From the NCBI GenBank assembly GCA_008694505.1, contig VZDJ01000033.1, forward strand, positions 2,698,699-2,762,698: 64,000 bases of DNA. Reading direction: 5' to 3'. The translations under genes and the position numbers were made by a program. The number at the start of each line of letters is the position of its first letter. Position 1 is the first letter of the stretch. This DNA comes from Cyanoderma ruficeps. Taxonomy: Eukaryota > Chordata > Aves > Passeriformes > Timaliidae. The notes beneath the pieces were generated by a model that saw nothing but the letters and a program-made list of their open reading frames with translations, made no database searches and was not told the origin of the DNA. Positions 27,801 to 36,932 of this stretch are shown here, one piece after another.

Positions 27801-30097
27801 GTAACAGATATTTTTAATTTCCCCAGGTTTATGGCTATGGCTACGATCAGTACAATGGTGCGTATCCCCCCGTGGGCCCTCAGATCTTCTATGCCTCCAA
27901 TGGACAAGCTTATGCTGTTCCCTATCAGTATCCATACCAAGGTAATCAGCCACATCCTCCACCTTCCCACAGAAGCTGTTTGGGTCAATCTTTCTGGCTT
28001 TAGTTCTATTAATCACCATCCTTTAGCAGCCACCACTCCTGCACACAAAGAAAGAAACCTGACCTGTGACTGGAACCAAGTCCACTCACCCTTTCACAAC
28101 AAAGGGAGTGCAGTGAAATTGGTGTTAAGGGATTCCCAATGTGATCTCAGCATAGTTACATTGCTTTATACCCTCCTTCTGAAGCATACAGAACTCTTAA
28201 CTACAGCATGGTTTTGAAGGAAAGGTACAAGAGCCAGAAGATGTGATTTTGTGGTTCAGTACTCCATATTGGGCATTGATGCAGCTTTTCATACATCTGC
28301 TGCTCTTATACCTGTTTAATTATTTAAATGCAAGTTTCAAAGGTAAATCCACTCCCAGAACAAGGTTGTAGCTGGTTCTTTCCCGGTGTGCTGGAATTGC
28401 TGTACGGCAGCATTTCAGCCACATAAAAATCTTCTGTTGCTCTGTTCAGGTTTGTATAGCTTTCAATCTCAAAAACAGGAAGCAAAGAGTGAAATTGTAG
28501 GGTGGGCTTTTAATCATAGTCACCTTAATTTAGGGTTAGTTTGGCATAGAGCCCCAGTCATACAGAACTGGGGCTTTAGAGTTGTAGTGGTAATAAAAAT
28601 GAGAAAACTAATTGTTTAGGATCTGACTCTGCAAACAAGAATCTCTACTGAGATTTTTTTTTCAGTTTTGAGGGTGATTTTGTTTTCCATTTAACATTTT
28701 TCAGGTTATTTCACTTGCCTTTTCCATTTTTTGTTACAAGGGAGGTGCATCAGCCTTGAAAGCTTTTAAAGTTTTCTTCATCTAAGTTACTGAAGTCCTA
28801 AGATAGAGATGATGTATGTTCAAACACAGAGGAATGTGTGTTCTGTTCCTTCTGAAAAGCAGTAGCTTTTTAAAAACCCAAGAACTGTTCTTGAAAACTT
28901 CCAGCAGGCCTTGGAAATCAAGCCAAACCCGTATTATAACAATGCAGCAGTAACTCCCCTGACCAGTTTGCAAGTCCAGTGTGTTAAGATACTGGTTACT
29001 GGTTGGGCATAACCAAAGCTCAATGTTTTCCTTCACCAGGGTCACTGTAACTAAACCTTAGGGCTCAGATTCATCACAGCATCTCACTTAACCCCTGTAC
29101 TTCCAGCTCCATTGCCCCTCTGCAGTGACATAATGCTTCTCAAGGGAGAGAATCATGCATTGTTGAGAGTCAGTGAAAGCCTTTTCTAGTTGGATTTAGC
29201 AGGATTAGTTAAAAATCTGTTACAAAACACCATTGTGGGATTTTCAAGAATATGAAATCTCCCTGAAATGTCTGGAAGGGAAATCATACTGTTATGTTTG
29301 CTTTGCAGCTAGGAGCTAAATCAGAAAACATGACAGATGAAGCTTGTACAAGTCTTGTTACAGAGCAAGGGTCAGTTGGTGGCTTCTTGAGTCTAAGGTT
29401 AATTTCTTACTATTGGCCAGTTTTCATCTCAATAGAAATGTAGCAGCTGTCACCACCCCACAGATCAGTCCAGGATGTGAAGGCTGAATTGCAGTAGGCA
29501 GTAAATGTAAATAACTGATGCACAGTTTCAGACAAATTACTGGCTTGAGACCTGCCAAAGATTTTTTCAGGGGGAGGGGGTAAGGGGGAAGAACTAAACT
29601 ATTTGCCTTAACTTCAAGGCTGAATCAATTTTTAGACCCATTTCTTACATTAAATCCACAAAGTGAATACAAGTAATTCATAGGTTCTTTGAAAAACAAC
29701 GTTCACTTTTACATTTGTGAAGAGTTTTCCTCACAGATATTAAGCTGTTACGAAGATAGAAGTGTCGCTTTGCCCTTGGATTTAATTAATGTGGAGGCTG
29801 AATCCAAAGCCTTTTGTCAGCTGCACATGTATTCTACCTGTGCAGCTGACAAAATATTAGTATTCATTTGAAGGAAGAGTGTGAAAGAATAAAAATGCAG
29901 TGTATGGTATTAAGATACATATTTCTTCTGCCCTCCTCCCCATGACCTTTTCTCTCCTAGGACCTTATGGGCAGCCCCCTGCAAACCACGTCATCATTCG
30001 GGAGCGTTACCGTGACAGCGATGGGGATCTTGCACTGGGCATGCTGGCTGGAGCAGCAACTGGAATGGCTCTGGGATCATTATTTTGGGTCTTCTAG
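21816..30097 (+). CDS. PLEKHB2: PLEKHB2 (evectin-2), complete spliced coding region, 7 coding exons
   Basis: Spliced CDS: join(21816-21852, 22473-22625, 23346-23448, 24337-24376, 26579-26668, 27827-27941, 29961-30097), 675 bases, 224 residues plus TAG. The order is PH domain (about residues 3-110), Pro/Tyr-rich linker (about 128-190) and hydrophobic C-terminal segment (about 205-224, LGMLAGAATG then MALGSLFWVF). The family protein sits on recycling endosomes, where its PH domain binds phosphatidylserine and supports retrograde transport. The basic residues known for this (R11, R18, K20) are all present. PPPY at 129-132 fits a WW-domain/Nedd4-family binding motif. The ATG is in strong context (A at -3, G at +4). 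The human protein is 222 residues from memory, so length agrees. All junctions are GT-AG, all phases match, and there is no stop or frameshift. Confidence 0.96.
22005..22027. repeat. Inverted repeat of TGACGTGTC in PLEKHB2 intron 2
   Basis: GACACGTCA (22005-22013) and TGACGTGTC (22019-22027) are perfect reverse complements separated by 5 bases. Each arm holds TGACGTG, a core recognised by CREB/ATF, XBP1 or USF-type factors. It lies about 150 bases after exon 2. Regulatory function is inferred. Confidence 0.7.
22473..22625 (+). CDS. PLEKHB2: PLEKHB2 exon 3: PH-domain core, residues 13-64
   Basis: The acceptor is TTTTTAAG and the donor G|GTAATA (22626). The exon opens with STILRRWKKNWFDLW, the basic beta1-beta2 loop and following strand. 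Residue 17 is Arg where human has Lys (from memory), a conservative change that keeps the charge. Intron 3 is 720 bases. Confidence 0.95.
23346..23448 (+). CDS. PLEKHB2: PLEKHB2 exon 4: PH domain, residues 64-98
   Basis: The acceptor CTCACTCAG ends at 23345, and the donor CT|GTAAGA begins at 23449. It encodes DFQPPEGKQRDCLLQIVCRD and then GKTVNLCAESADDC, the later beta strands. Intron 4 is 888 bases. Confidence 0.95.
24337..24376 (+). CDS. PLEKHB2: PLEKHB2 exon 5: C-terminal PH helix, residues 98-111
   Basis: A 40-base exon between TTTTTTGCAG and ACA|GTGAGT. It encodes LAWKIALQDARTNT. The Trp in LAW is the invariant Trp of the C-terminal PH-domain helix. Intron 5, of 2202 bases, follows. Confidence 0.94.
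26579..26668 (+). CDS. PLEKHB2: PLEKHB2 exon 6: linker with PPPY motif, residues 112-141
   Basis: Exactly 30 codons in phase 0, between GGTGTTTAG and GAG|GTAAGA. It encodes GYVGSDVMYDETAISSAPPP then YTAYATPSPE. PPPY (129-132) is a candidate WW-domain ligand. Because the exon is symmetric (phase 0 at both ends), skipping it would keep the frame, so an isoform lacking it is possible. Intron 6 is 1158 bases. Confidence 0.94.
27827..27941 (+). CDS. PLEKHB2: PLEKHB2 exon 7: Tyr/Pro-rich linker, residues 142-180
   Basis: The acceptor is TTTCCCCAG and the donor CAAG|GTAATC. It encodes a low-complexity stretch rich in Tyr, Gly, Pro and Gln (VYGYGYDQYNGAYPPVGPQI, then ending AVPYQYPYQ). This is the least conserved part of the protein and accounts for the small length difference from mammals. 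Intron 7 is 2019 bases. Confidence 0.93.
29812..29854. repeat. Perfect 16-bp inverted repeat with two E-boxes, PLEKHB2 intron 7
   Basis: TTTTGTCAGCTGCACA (29812-29827) is the exact reverse complement of TGTGCAGCTGACAAAA (29839-29854), with an 11-base loop. Each arm contains the E-box CAGCTG. It lies 106 bases upstream of the last coding exon. It could form a hairpin in the transcript or be a paired bHLH site. The stem is shorter than a typical microRNA precursor. Confidence 0.85.
29961..30097 (+). CDS. PLEKHB2: PLEKHB2 exon 8: C-terminal tail, residues 180-224 and stop
   Basis: The acceptor TTTTCTCTCCTAG ends at 29960. The exon encodes GPYGQPPANHVIIRERYRD, then an acidic SDGDLA stretch and a small-residue-rich hydrophobic end (LGMLAGAATG, MALGSLFWVF) consistent with membrane association. 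TAG at 30095-30097. Confidence 0.96.
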
Positions 30098-32445
30098 ATT
30101 ACCCTGTCCTTATCTCTGTAGTTCCAAATCCCTTTATTGTGTGCAATAATATATTGGCAATGTTGTTTACTGTTAAACTTTGAAAAATGCAATAGTTATT
30201 TTTCAGTAGTGACATCTTAATAACTGATTCTTAACTGTCTTAATGAGAGGTTAAAGGCACCATTTAGTTAAGTGGTTGGAGAGGGCATGTGCTGCTCTTG
30301 AATTCTGGTCTGATGTTCAGAATTGTAAGGATCAATATGAGCACCAGTGTCACGTGGTAGCAGTCACCTGCTTTATGAATAGACTGTTACTGGAAACACT
30401 ATAGGAAAAATGATTTATTTTGGGGGAGCAGTCTAAGATCCAGTTCAAATAAGAGGTTAACAGGAGTCCTGCATTAGTATACACATACTAATGGCTTTTA
30501 AACATTCCCTGGAAAAAGATAAAACTCAGCAAAGATTCCTTGGCATTAAACAGTCTGCCATGCTTGAGGGTTTTTTTTGTTTTCAGACTTGACTGCAGAT
30601 GGTAGTGTGTTTTCTTAGGTGAAGCCCTCTACCTGCCTCTCACACCATGCAGGCGAAGTCGTCTCTGAGAATGTATGAGCAAACCACTGAGAAGCGGCAG
30701 CACTCCTCAATTCTTTTATTCTCCCAGAAATGTGAATGACCCATGGCAAGGAAGAGCAGTGCTTGTTGTTCCAGCTCCCTCTTTATCCCAGATGACTCTT
30801 CTTTGATCAAATGGAAGAACCAGATCTTCAGCTTTGCAGGTGTCTGCAGAACAGCAGGCTCAGACACTGCCCCAGCTGCGCTGTTAGAAAGCAGCCATTG
30901 TCCAGTGTCTGTGCTTATTACTGCCAGGGCTCTGCAGAGGCTGCAGGAGGAGAAGGAACTTGGGCAGCCCTTGCTGTGTAGGGCCTGTCAGCCCCTCTGC
31001 AGGCAGGAACAGTCAGGAGGGGAGACAAGGAGCACAAGTAGACCTTGCACACAGGCACTGTGATATCAGCTGCCTTGCCAGGGCTAGGATAGGATGCCTG
31101 ACTCTTAGCCACCAAGGTTTCCTGAACCAGGTTCCTTATTTGCAACTAATTTTGAGCATAGCTGAGCCTGGGTTTGTTGTATGCACATTTCCCCCTCACA
31201 TTCAGCAGGTCTCCTCTTCCTTCCATGACTTGTTGAGAAAAACACTCCAAGGAACCTGTCTAGCTTTGGTTGGATGTTGGTTTCTCTACACAGTGAGCTG
31301 TGGACTGTCCCCTGGGGTGCAGCTGTTCTGTGTGTTACATGGCCTGTTCTAATCCATGCTGAGCTGTGCTTGGCAGGGAAAGAATGCTCTGAAGAAATGC
31401 ATGGGCTTTCTTGTTCAGGTAAATGAGGCAGGGTGCCTAAGTTGAGTTCTTACAGTAAGAGGACTTATTTTTATACTTCCACTTTTAGCTTCCTGTATCT
31501 GCATGCTGTTTTAATGTTAAGTCTTACTTATCCTTCCATTTAGAAGAAGGTTAATTTCCTTTTATGGTTCACAGGGTCTCATGTCAAAAAAGATGAAAAT
31601 AGATGAGAACTTGCACCCATATAAATTTAGCTGAAGTCCCAATCTTCTCCATTTAATCCTAGAAGTCTCTTGGCTCTATGCTACTTATTTAAGCGATAGA
31701 GGTCCTGGACAAGAGTTTGGGTAGCAGCCAGGAGAAGCACTAAGCTTTCATGAGCCTTAGGACTAACTCAACCAAGTGGAATCACTGGAAGTAAACAGAC
31801 AGATGTAATTGTGGCTGCTTTACTAAGAGTGGCCTGATCCAGGGAAGGTAAACTGCTTTCAGGAGGATGGCTCCGAGCTGTACACCAATGTGCAAGTGTG
31901 TCCTTTCACAGTTTAACACAAAGCTGCACATGTTCTGCCAGCCAGATGTACTGAAGAGACATTCTGGAAGTGCAAAAGAGGACTAAAGTGAGAGTTTCCT
32001 CTTGCTAGTCCAAACCAAAAGAAATTGCAGTACACTGCTGAAGCTCTCTTAGAGACCTGGTAGCCTTGAGGTCAGAAAGGGATGGAATGTAAGTGAACAA
32101 ACACGTCTACCCTTTTAAAAAGCCCTTTAGGAGGTGAATTTGATTACAGGTGTTTGGTTTGTGCTTTGCAATAGCGAGTTCTGCGGAATGCCTCCATCTC
32201 CTTCCTCTGTGATTCATGTAAGGAGCAGGGGAGAATAAAACAATTGGGCATCATATGATTTTTTTGAATTTCATAATGATTGGGAAAGTGAAATCAGATG
32301 GGTTTTTTGTTTTGGTTTGGGCTTTTCTTTCAGAAGAACTGTTAGTCACAGCAGGGAACATGTCTTTTGTGTTTTCAGGAGTTAACTCTGTCTAGGTCTC
32401 TGGTTTCTTCAAGTATATGAAATAAAGATTGTTGATTGCAAAACA
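30098..32445 (+). other. PLEKHB2: Probable PLEKHB2 3' UTR with polyadenylation signals
   Basis: After the TAG no further coding is seen. AATAAA signals occur at 32234-32239 and 32421-32426, the second being the better candidate for the main mRNA end because it is followed by T/G-rich sequence. A later signal at 33980-33985 could serve a longer form. A UTR of about 2.3 kb is plausible for this gene. Confidence 0.55.
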
Positions 32446-35400
32446 TTTTCCTGGGTTGAAATTCAAAAGAAATTATCTTTTAAAAAGTTGAAATTGAAGT
32501 AATTCTCCATTAAGAAGATAACCTTACACTTCTCAATGGAAAAACACACCACAAATTGAAGCCAAAGATTCTAGTTTTGGCTTGGAATCAATAGGCTGCT
32601 TTTATACAAAAATCATGAACTATTTTCTATCTCAGAAGCACAGGCATTTAGAAGCCAGAAAGCAAGCGTACAAAACTGTGCTAGAGCAGGAAATCAAGAG
32701 CACAGTTCTCTCCCTGCAGGTGCTTGCAGCCTTTCTGATCTCACTGCAGAGACAGAGGTGGCAACATCCTGGTGCACAAAGCAGCAGCAGGGAGATTGCC
32801 ACCTGAAGTCCCTGGTTGTTGAAGCTCAGACTTGCTTCCTGAAGACATGCCTGTGTCTCCTGATGCTCAGGAACAGAGCAGAGCTTTGGTCAGATCCACA
32901 GTAATACCTGGCTGGATACACAGTTGTGAATCAACAGCCTTTCTCTGCCCAGCTCTGCACTTCATGTATCTGCAGTTGGTGTGGATGCTGCTGTGAGCTG
33001 AAGGAGATGGGATTTGGGGCTTGGAGGAACTGCCATGCCAGGTTCTGCAGACCCGTGATACCACAGTGATGGGAAGAGGCAACAGGTGTGGCAAGATAAC
33101 TTTCAAAGCAGATTGAAATGATAGTTTGTTTCTGAATGGTCATTCACAAGTATAATTCCAGTTATGTTTGCATAGTACTCAAGCACACATTCCTGCTTTG
33201 GGCCCAATACTTAAGCCCCCTAAAGCTAAGGGGGGTTCCCAGGTACCGCAGTGCCGCTGTTTTTGTGCAGTGTACACTGTCAGGTAAGGATAAATGTACA
33301 GCAGTTCAGAATTCAGTGTTGGTGCTGATGGAGGTCACAAGTCTACACGTGCATCTGGGACTTGTTTACTTTTGGGCTCTGAGTTACACACAGCTGGAGA
33401 GAGCCAGGCTTCCAGAGAGTGGGGAATGCTCAGCCTCCTGATAAGTCTGGCCACATTAAAGAGGGCAACCAGGGCCCCCTCCCATATTCTTAGTTCCATG
33501 TGAAAACACAGCTGTTGGCTTCTTTTGCATGAGTTTGAGGGAGAGCCAGTCTCTCGTAGTGAGTGGGTAAAGGCTAATGGGCTAGGGAGGAGGGGTGGGC
33601 AGTGTTTCTGTACAGAACAACTGCAGTGACTGCCAGCAAAGACACATCTTCCCCAGAGCTGAAGGACATTCCGAGCAGTATCTGCATGGAGCTACCCTGC
33701 AGTCATCCAACACTGGCTAACTTTGATTTGTTCTTCAGTGAAGATTCAGTAGGTGCTGGGACCAGCTACGCAAGTGGAGTAGAGGAGAAAATTCACACCC
33801 GTGTTCCTCAGATGTGTTTGTGCTTTTCCTCCTCAGTATGACTTTGTAAGCCATGGAGGGTAGCATGCCACAAGTTTCCCCTCCAGAACCTTTATGTTCT
33901 TGTGCACTCTCTGTCTTTACTGCAGCTTTTACTGTGTGTCCTCATTCTCATTAGTGATTTATAGCAAAATAACCATAGCAATAAAATTCATATTTGGTGT
34001 AATTACTTTGTCTTGACATGTTTACTAGCCTTTATTCCACACTTCTGATTTAGCTGGAGTGTAGACAGCTCAGGCTGACATACCTTGGGCATCTCAGGTA
34101 CCATTTAATTAGCATGATATAAAGTCTGTGAAATCAGCACAGTAACTGCACGCTAACACCACTACACCAGTATTAGAATTAGTACCTATTTCTTTCCAAT
34201 GGAGTTGAAGGCTTTGATTCAGAAGTGCTTAATCTTGGATATATGCAACACTGATCCAGATTTACCATTTGACATTGTGTTATCAGCAGATTTGTATTGT
34301 TTAGTGTTAGACTAAGCTGCTTGGAGCACAGATGTTGCTCTGGGCAAAATGCTACTGGTTGCTGTATTGGTATTTCCTGTTTATGAATTGCTTCAGAGCA
34401 GTTGGGTACAATCAATAAATTTGCTTTGACAAAGACACTAAATGACCACAGCTAGCTCTGCTTCCTAAAGGCAGACAGTCTTGTATTTTTGCAGGGAATT
34501 GAGTCAGAAGGACCACAGTACGTTTTGTAAAACAGTATCCCTGCTTTGTGCACATTTTGTTTTTACTGCTGAGGAGTGGTGGGGTTTTTAGCCTCTAAAC
34601 TGGGCAAGGAATGAAAACAAACCTGCTCTTTAAACCCATCAGCTAATGTCAGAGTATGCACTGCTTTTCTCCACAGCACTCTATGTTGACTGTGCTTGTT
34701 TTGTCAGTCAGCAGTTCCATTTGATGGATTTACTAGGCTAAGCAGCACATCATGTATACTTAACCCTACCCACCCAAGCCCACTTGTACTGAAATTCGCT
34801 GCACCAGGGCGAGTTAGGGAACTAGATTTACTGTGCAAGGCTCAGCAGCTCCACACCTTCCTGAGCTTCCAACAGCTTAGAGAATGGGCTTTGCCTCTGC
34901 TCCTGCATTCCCTCTCCTCTTTGTGGCTGCAAAATGGAACTGCCATAATGAACTTGAGTTGTATTCCTAAAAGTACCTTTATCTGTTCCCTCTCTCCTGT
35001 TGCAGTTCTACTGCACTGCATTGCAGTGAACTCAATGTTCCCTGAATTTCAGCAGAGCTGACAGTGTCCCCCCACCCCATACGCTGTGAGCAGTCACTAA
35101 TCACAAACCAGAGCTGGAACAGACCCAGCTGGTTTGGAGCCTCCTGGGTGCCACAGAGCATCTCACTGGGCTTCACAGTTTCTGAGGCATCTCAAAAGGC
35201 TCCAGGATGCACAGGGCACATAAAAACTCCAGTGTATCTGCATTAATAATTTTAGGTTTAAGACCCATGTGATGATTTTTAAGGTGCAGGTTGGGAAAGT
35301 TTCAGACCAACAATGCTGAGCTTAACCTGACTGATTATGGTGGATGCAATACTGATTCTACCCAATCCTCCATGTACTTTATGTACCAAAATCAGCTGTG

Positions 35401-35638
35401 CATTTTGCAAATTATGACAGGTGAAGTCAAAAAGACTGACCCCTGAGAGGCCCCCTGAGCTTTCTGGGGCCAGGTGCCATGGGGGCTGAGGTGAGCTTAG
35501 CCCAAGCTGCAGCTGCATCTCCTGCCATCCATCAGCTGTGCCCCAGGGTGCTCCCAGCCGGGCAGGCCACAGGCACCTCCCAGGTTTGGAGGCCAGCAGA
35601 AAGTCCTGTGACTAACTGATGGTGAAAGTCCTGTAACT
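32446..35638. other. Non-coding stretch downstream of PLEKHB2
   Basis: No gene recognised. It holds an AATAAA at 33980-33985 that might end an extended PLEKHB2 transcript, and a 25-bp tandem duplication at 35599-35645 at its right edge. Confidence 0.5.
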
Positions 35639-35645
35639 AACTGAG
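35599..35645. repeat. 25-bp tandem duplication
   Basis: GAAAGTCCTGTGACTAACTG at 35599 is repeated as GAAAGTCCTGTAACTAACTG at 35624. It directly precedes the CR1 fragment. Confidence 0.7.
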
Positions 35646-36350
35646 TCTACCCTTCATGAACTCATGGATGACAAGCTGGTCGGGACTGTTGATCTGCTGG
35701 AGCGCACAAAGGCTCTGCAGAGGGATCTGGACAGGCTGGATCCATGGGCTGAGGCCAACTGAAAGGTGAAATGCCAAGTTCTGTACTTACCCCATCAGCA
35801 CTACAGATGGGAGACAGAGTGCTGGAAAGTGGCCCAGAGGAAAAGGCCCTGGGGGTGCTGTTTGACAGCAGCTGAACATGAGCCCAGATGTGCCAGGTGG
35901 CCAAGAAGGCCAGTGGCACCTGGCCTGTGTCAGCAGTGGTGTGGCCAGCAGGAGCAGGGCAGTGGTGAGGCCACACCTCACATGCTGTGTCCAGTTCTGG
36001 GCCCCTGAATTCAGGAAGGACATTGAGGTGCTGGAACCAGTACAGAGAGGGGAAGGAGCTGGAGCAAAAGTCCTGTGAGGAGCGGCTGAGGGAGCTGGGG
36101 GTGTTTAGCCTGGAGACAAGGAGGCTCAGGGGGTCCTTATGGCTCTGCACAACTCCCCGACAGGAGGTTGTAGCCAGGTGGGGCCAGCCCTGCCCTCAGG
36201 GAACAAGGGGCACGATGAGAGGACATCGCCTTCAGCTGTGCTGGAAGTTCAGACTGGACACTAGGACGAATTTCTTTCCAGAAAGGGTGATTAGACATTG
36301 GAAAGGGTTTCCCAGGAAGGCGGCGGGGTGACCGTGCCCGGGGTGTGCAG
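35645..36350 (+). mobile_element. CR1 LINE fragment, plus strand
   Basis: About 700 bases with familiar CR1 landmarks in order: GTTGATCTGCTGGAG then GGGATCTGGACAGGCTGGAT, 'gtgctgtttgacagcagctg', 'ggtggccaagaaggccagtg', 'gtggccagcaggagcagggc', 'ggtgaggccacacctcacat', 'gaggagcggctgagggagct', 'ggaggctcaggg', and 'gaatttctttccagaaaggg' near the end. This corresponds to the 3' part of CR1 ORF2 and the beginning of its 3' UTR. Several frameshifts and stops make it non-functional. The terminal short repeats of CR1 are missing; similarity fades into the CpG-rich patch after about 36350. Confidence 0.85.
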
Positions 36351-36550
36351 GGACAGCCCCACAGACGGGCCGGGCAGCCGAGCTCCCCTCACGCGGCTCC
36401 GCGCGCCGCCGCCCGCAAGATGGCGCCGCGGCCCCGCTGATGGCGGCGCTGGGCCCGGCCCGGCCCGGCGAGGCTCCGCAGCGGGCACGGCCACGGGCAG
36501 CACAGCCCGCGGCCTTCCCGAGCCGCCTGCTGATCAAAAGCAGTTTTTCA
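36350..36550. promoter_or_regulatory. Small CpG-rich patch with YY1-like motif
   Basis: About 190 bases of dense CpG (for example GCGGCTCCGCGCGCCGCCGC near 36394) in otherwise AT-rich DNA, just after the CR1 fragment. It contains AAGATGGCGCC (36418-36428) and TGATGGCGGCG (36438-36448), close to the YY1 core AAGATGGCGGC often found just after transcription starts of CpG promoters. A plus-strand ATG at 36439 opens 45 codons that match nothing I know. It may be the promoter and first exon of an unrecognised, possibly non-coding, transcript. There is no splice or downstream exon evidence. Confidence 0.45.
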
Positions 36551-36790
36551 TGGCAATGCTCAGGGACACGAGTGTAATGAAAGCATCTCTATGCCAGATT
36601 TCCATGCTCAAATCCCTAGCTGCTTCAGCCGGAGAGCTGTTTGTGATACAGTGACGGGTTTTTTCTCGTGGCGGAGGTGAAGGGGTGTTTTGGCTGCCCT
36701 GCCTGTTCTGCCGGGCCAGCAGAGGACAGGGCCGAGCCTTGGGCAGCCCCCACGCTCGGAGTCCCCCGGAACAGCCCCCAAACAGGAGCA

Positions 36791-36932
36791 CTTGTGCAGT
36801 CTCGCAGAGTGCAGGGGGTGAAGGAAAGCCGGGGATGATCGGGGATCTGGCTTTTCCCAGCCTTGTGCAGCCTGGCAGAGCGCAGGGGGTGAAGGAAAGC
36901 CGGGGATGATCGGGGATCTGGCTATTCCCAGC
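36791..36932. repeat. 71-bp tandem duplication
   Basis: Two adjacent copies of a 71-base unit (36791-36861, 36862-36932). Both begin CTTGTGCAG and contain CAGGGGGTGAAGGAAAGCCG then GGGATGATCGGGGATCTGGC. They differ at only about four positions, so the duplication is young or under conversion. Confidence 0.88.

Noticed and set aside
29812..29854. MicroRNA precursor call for the perfect hairpin
   Set aside because: The 16-bp stem does not extend beyond its ends, too short for a canonical precursor, so it is reported as an inverted repeat only.
36439..36576. 45-codon ORF in the second CpG-rich patch as a first coding exon
   Set aside because: Short, Ala/Pro/Arg-rich, with no known protein start and no linked downstream exon.
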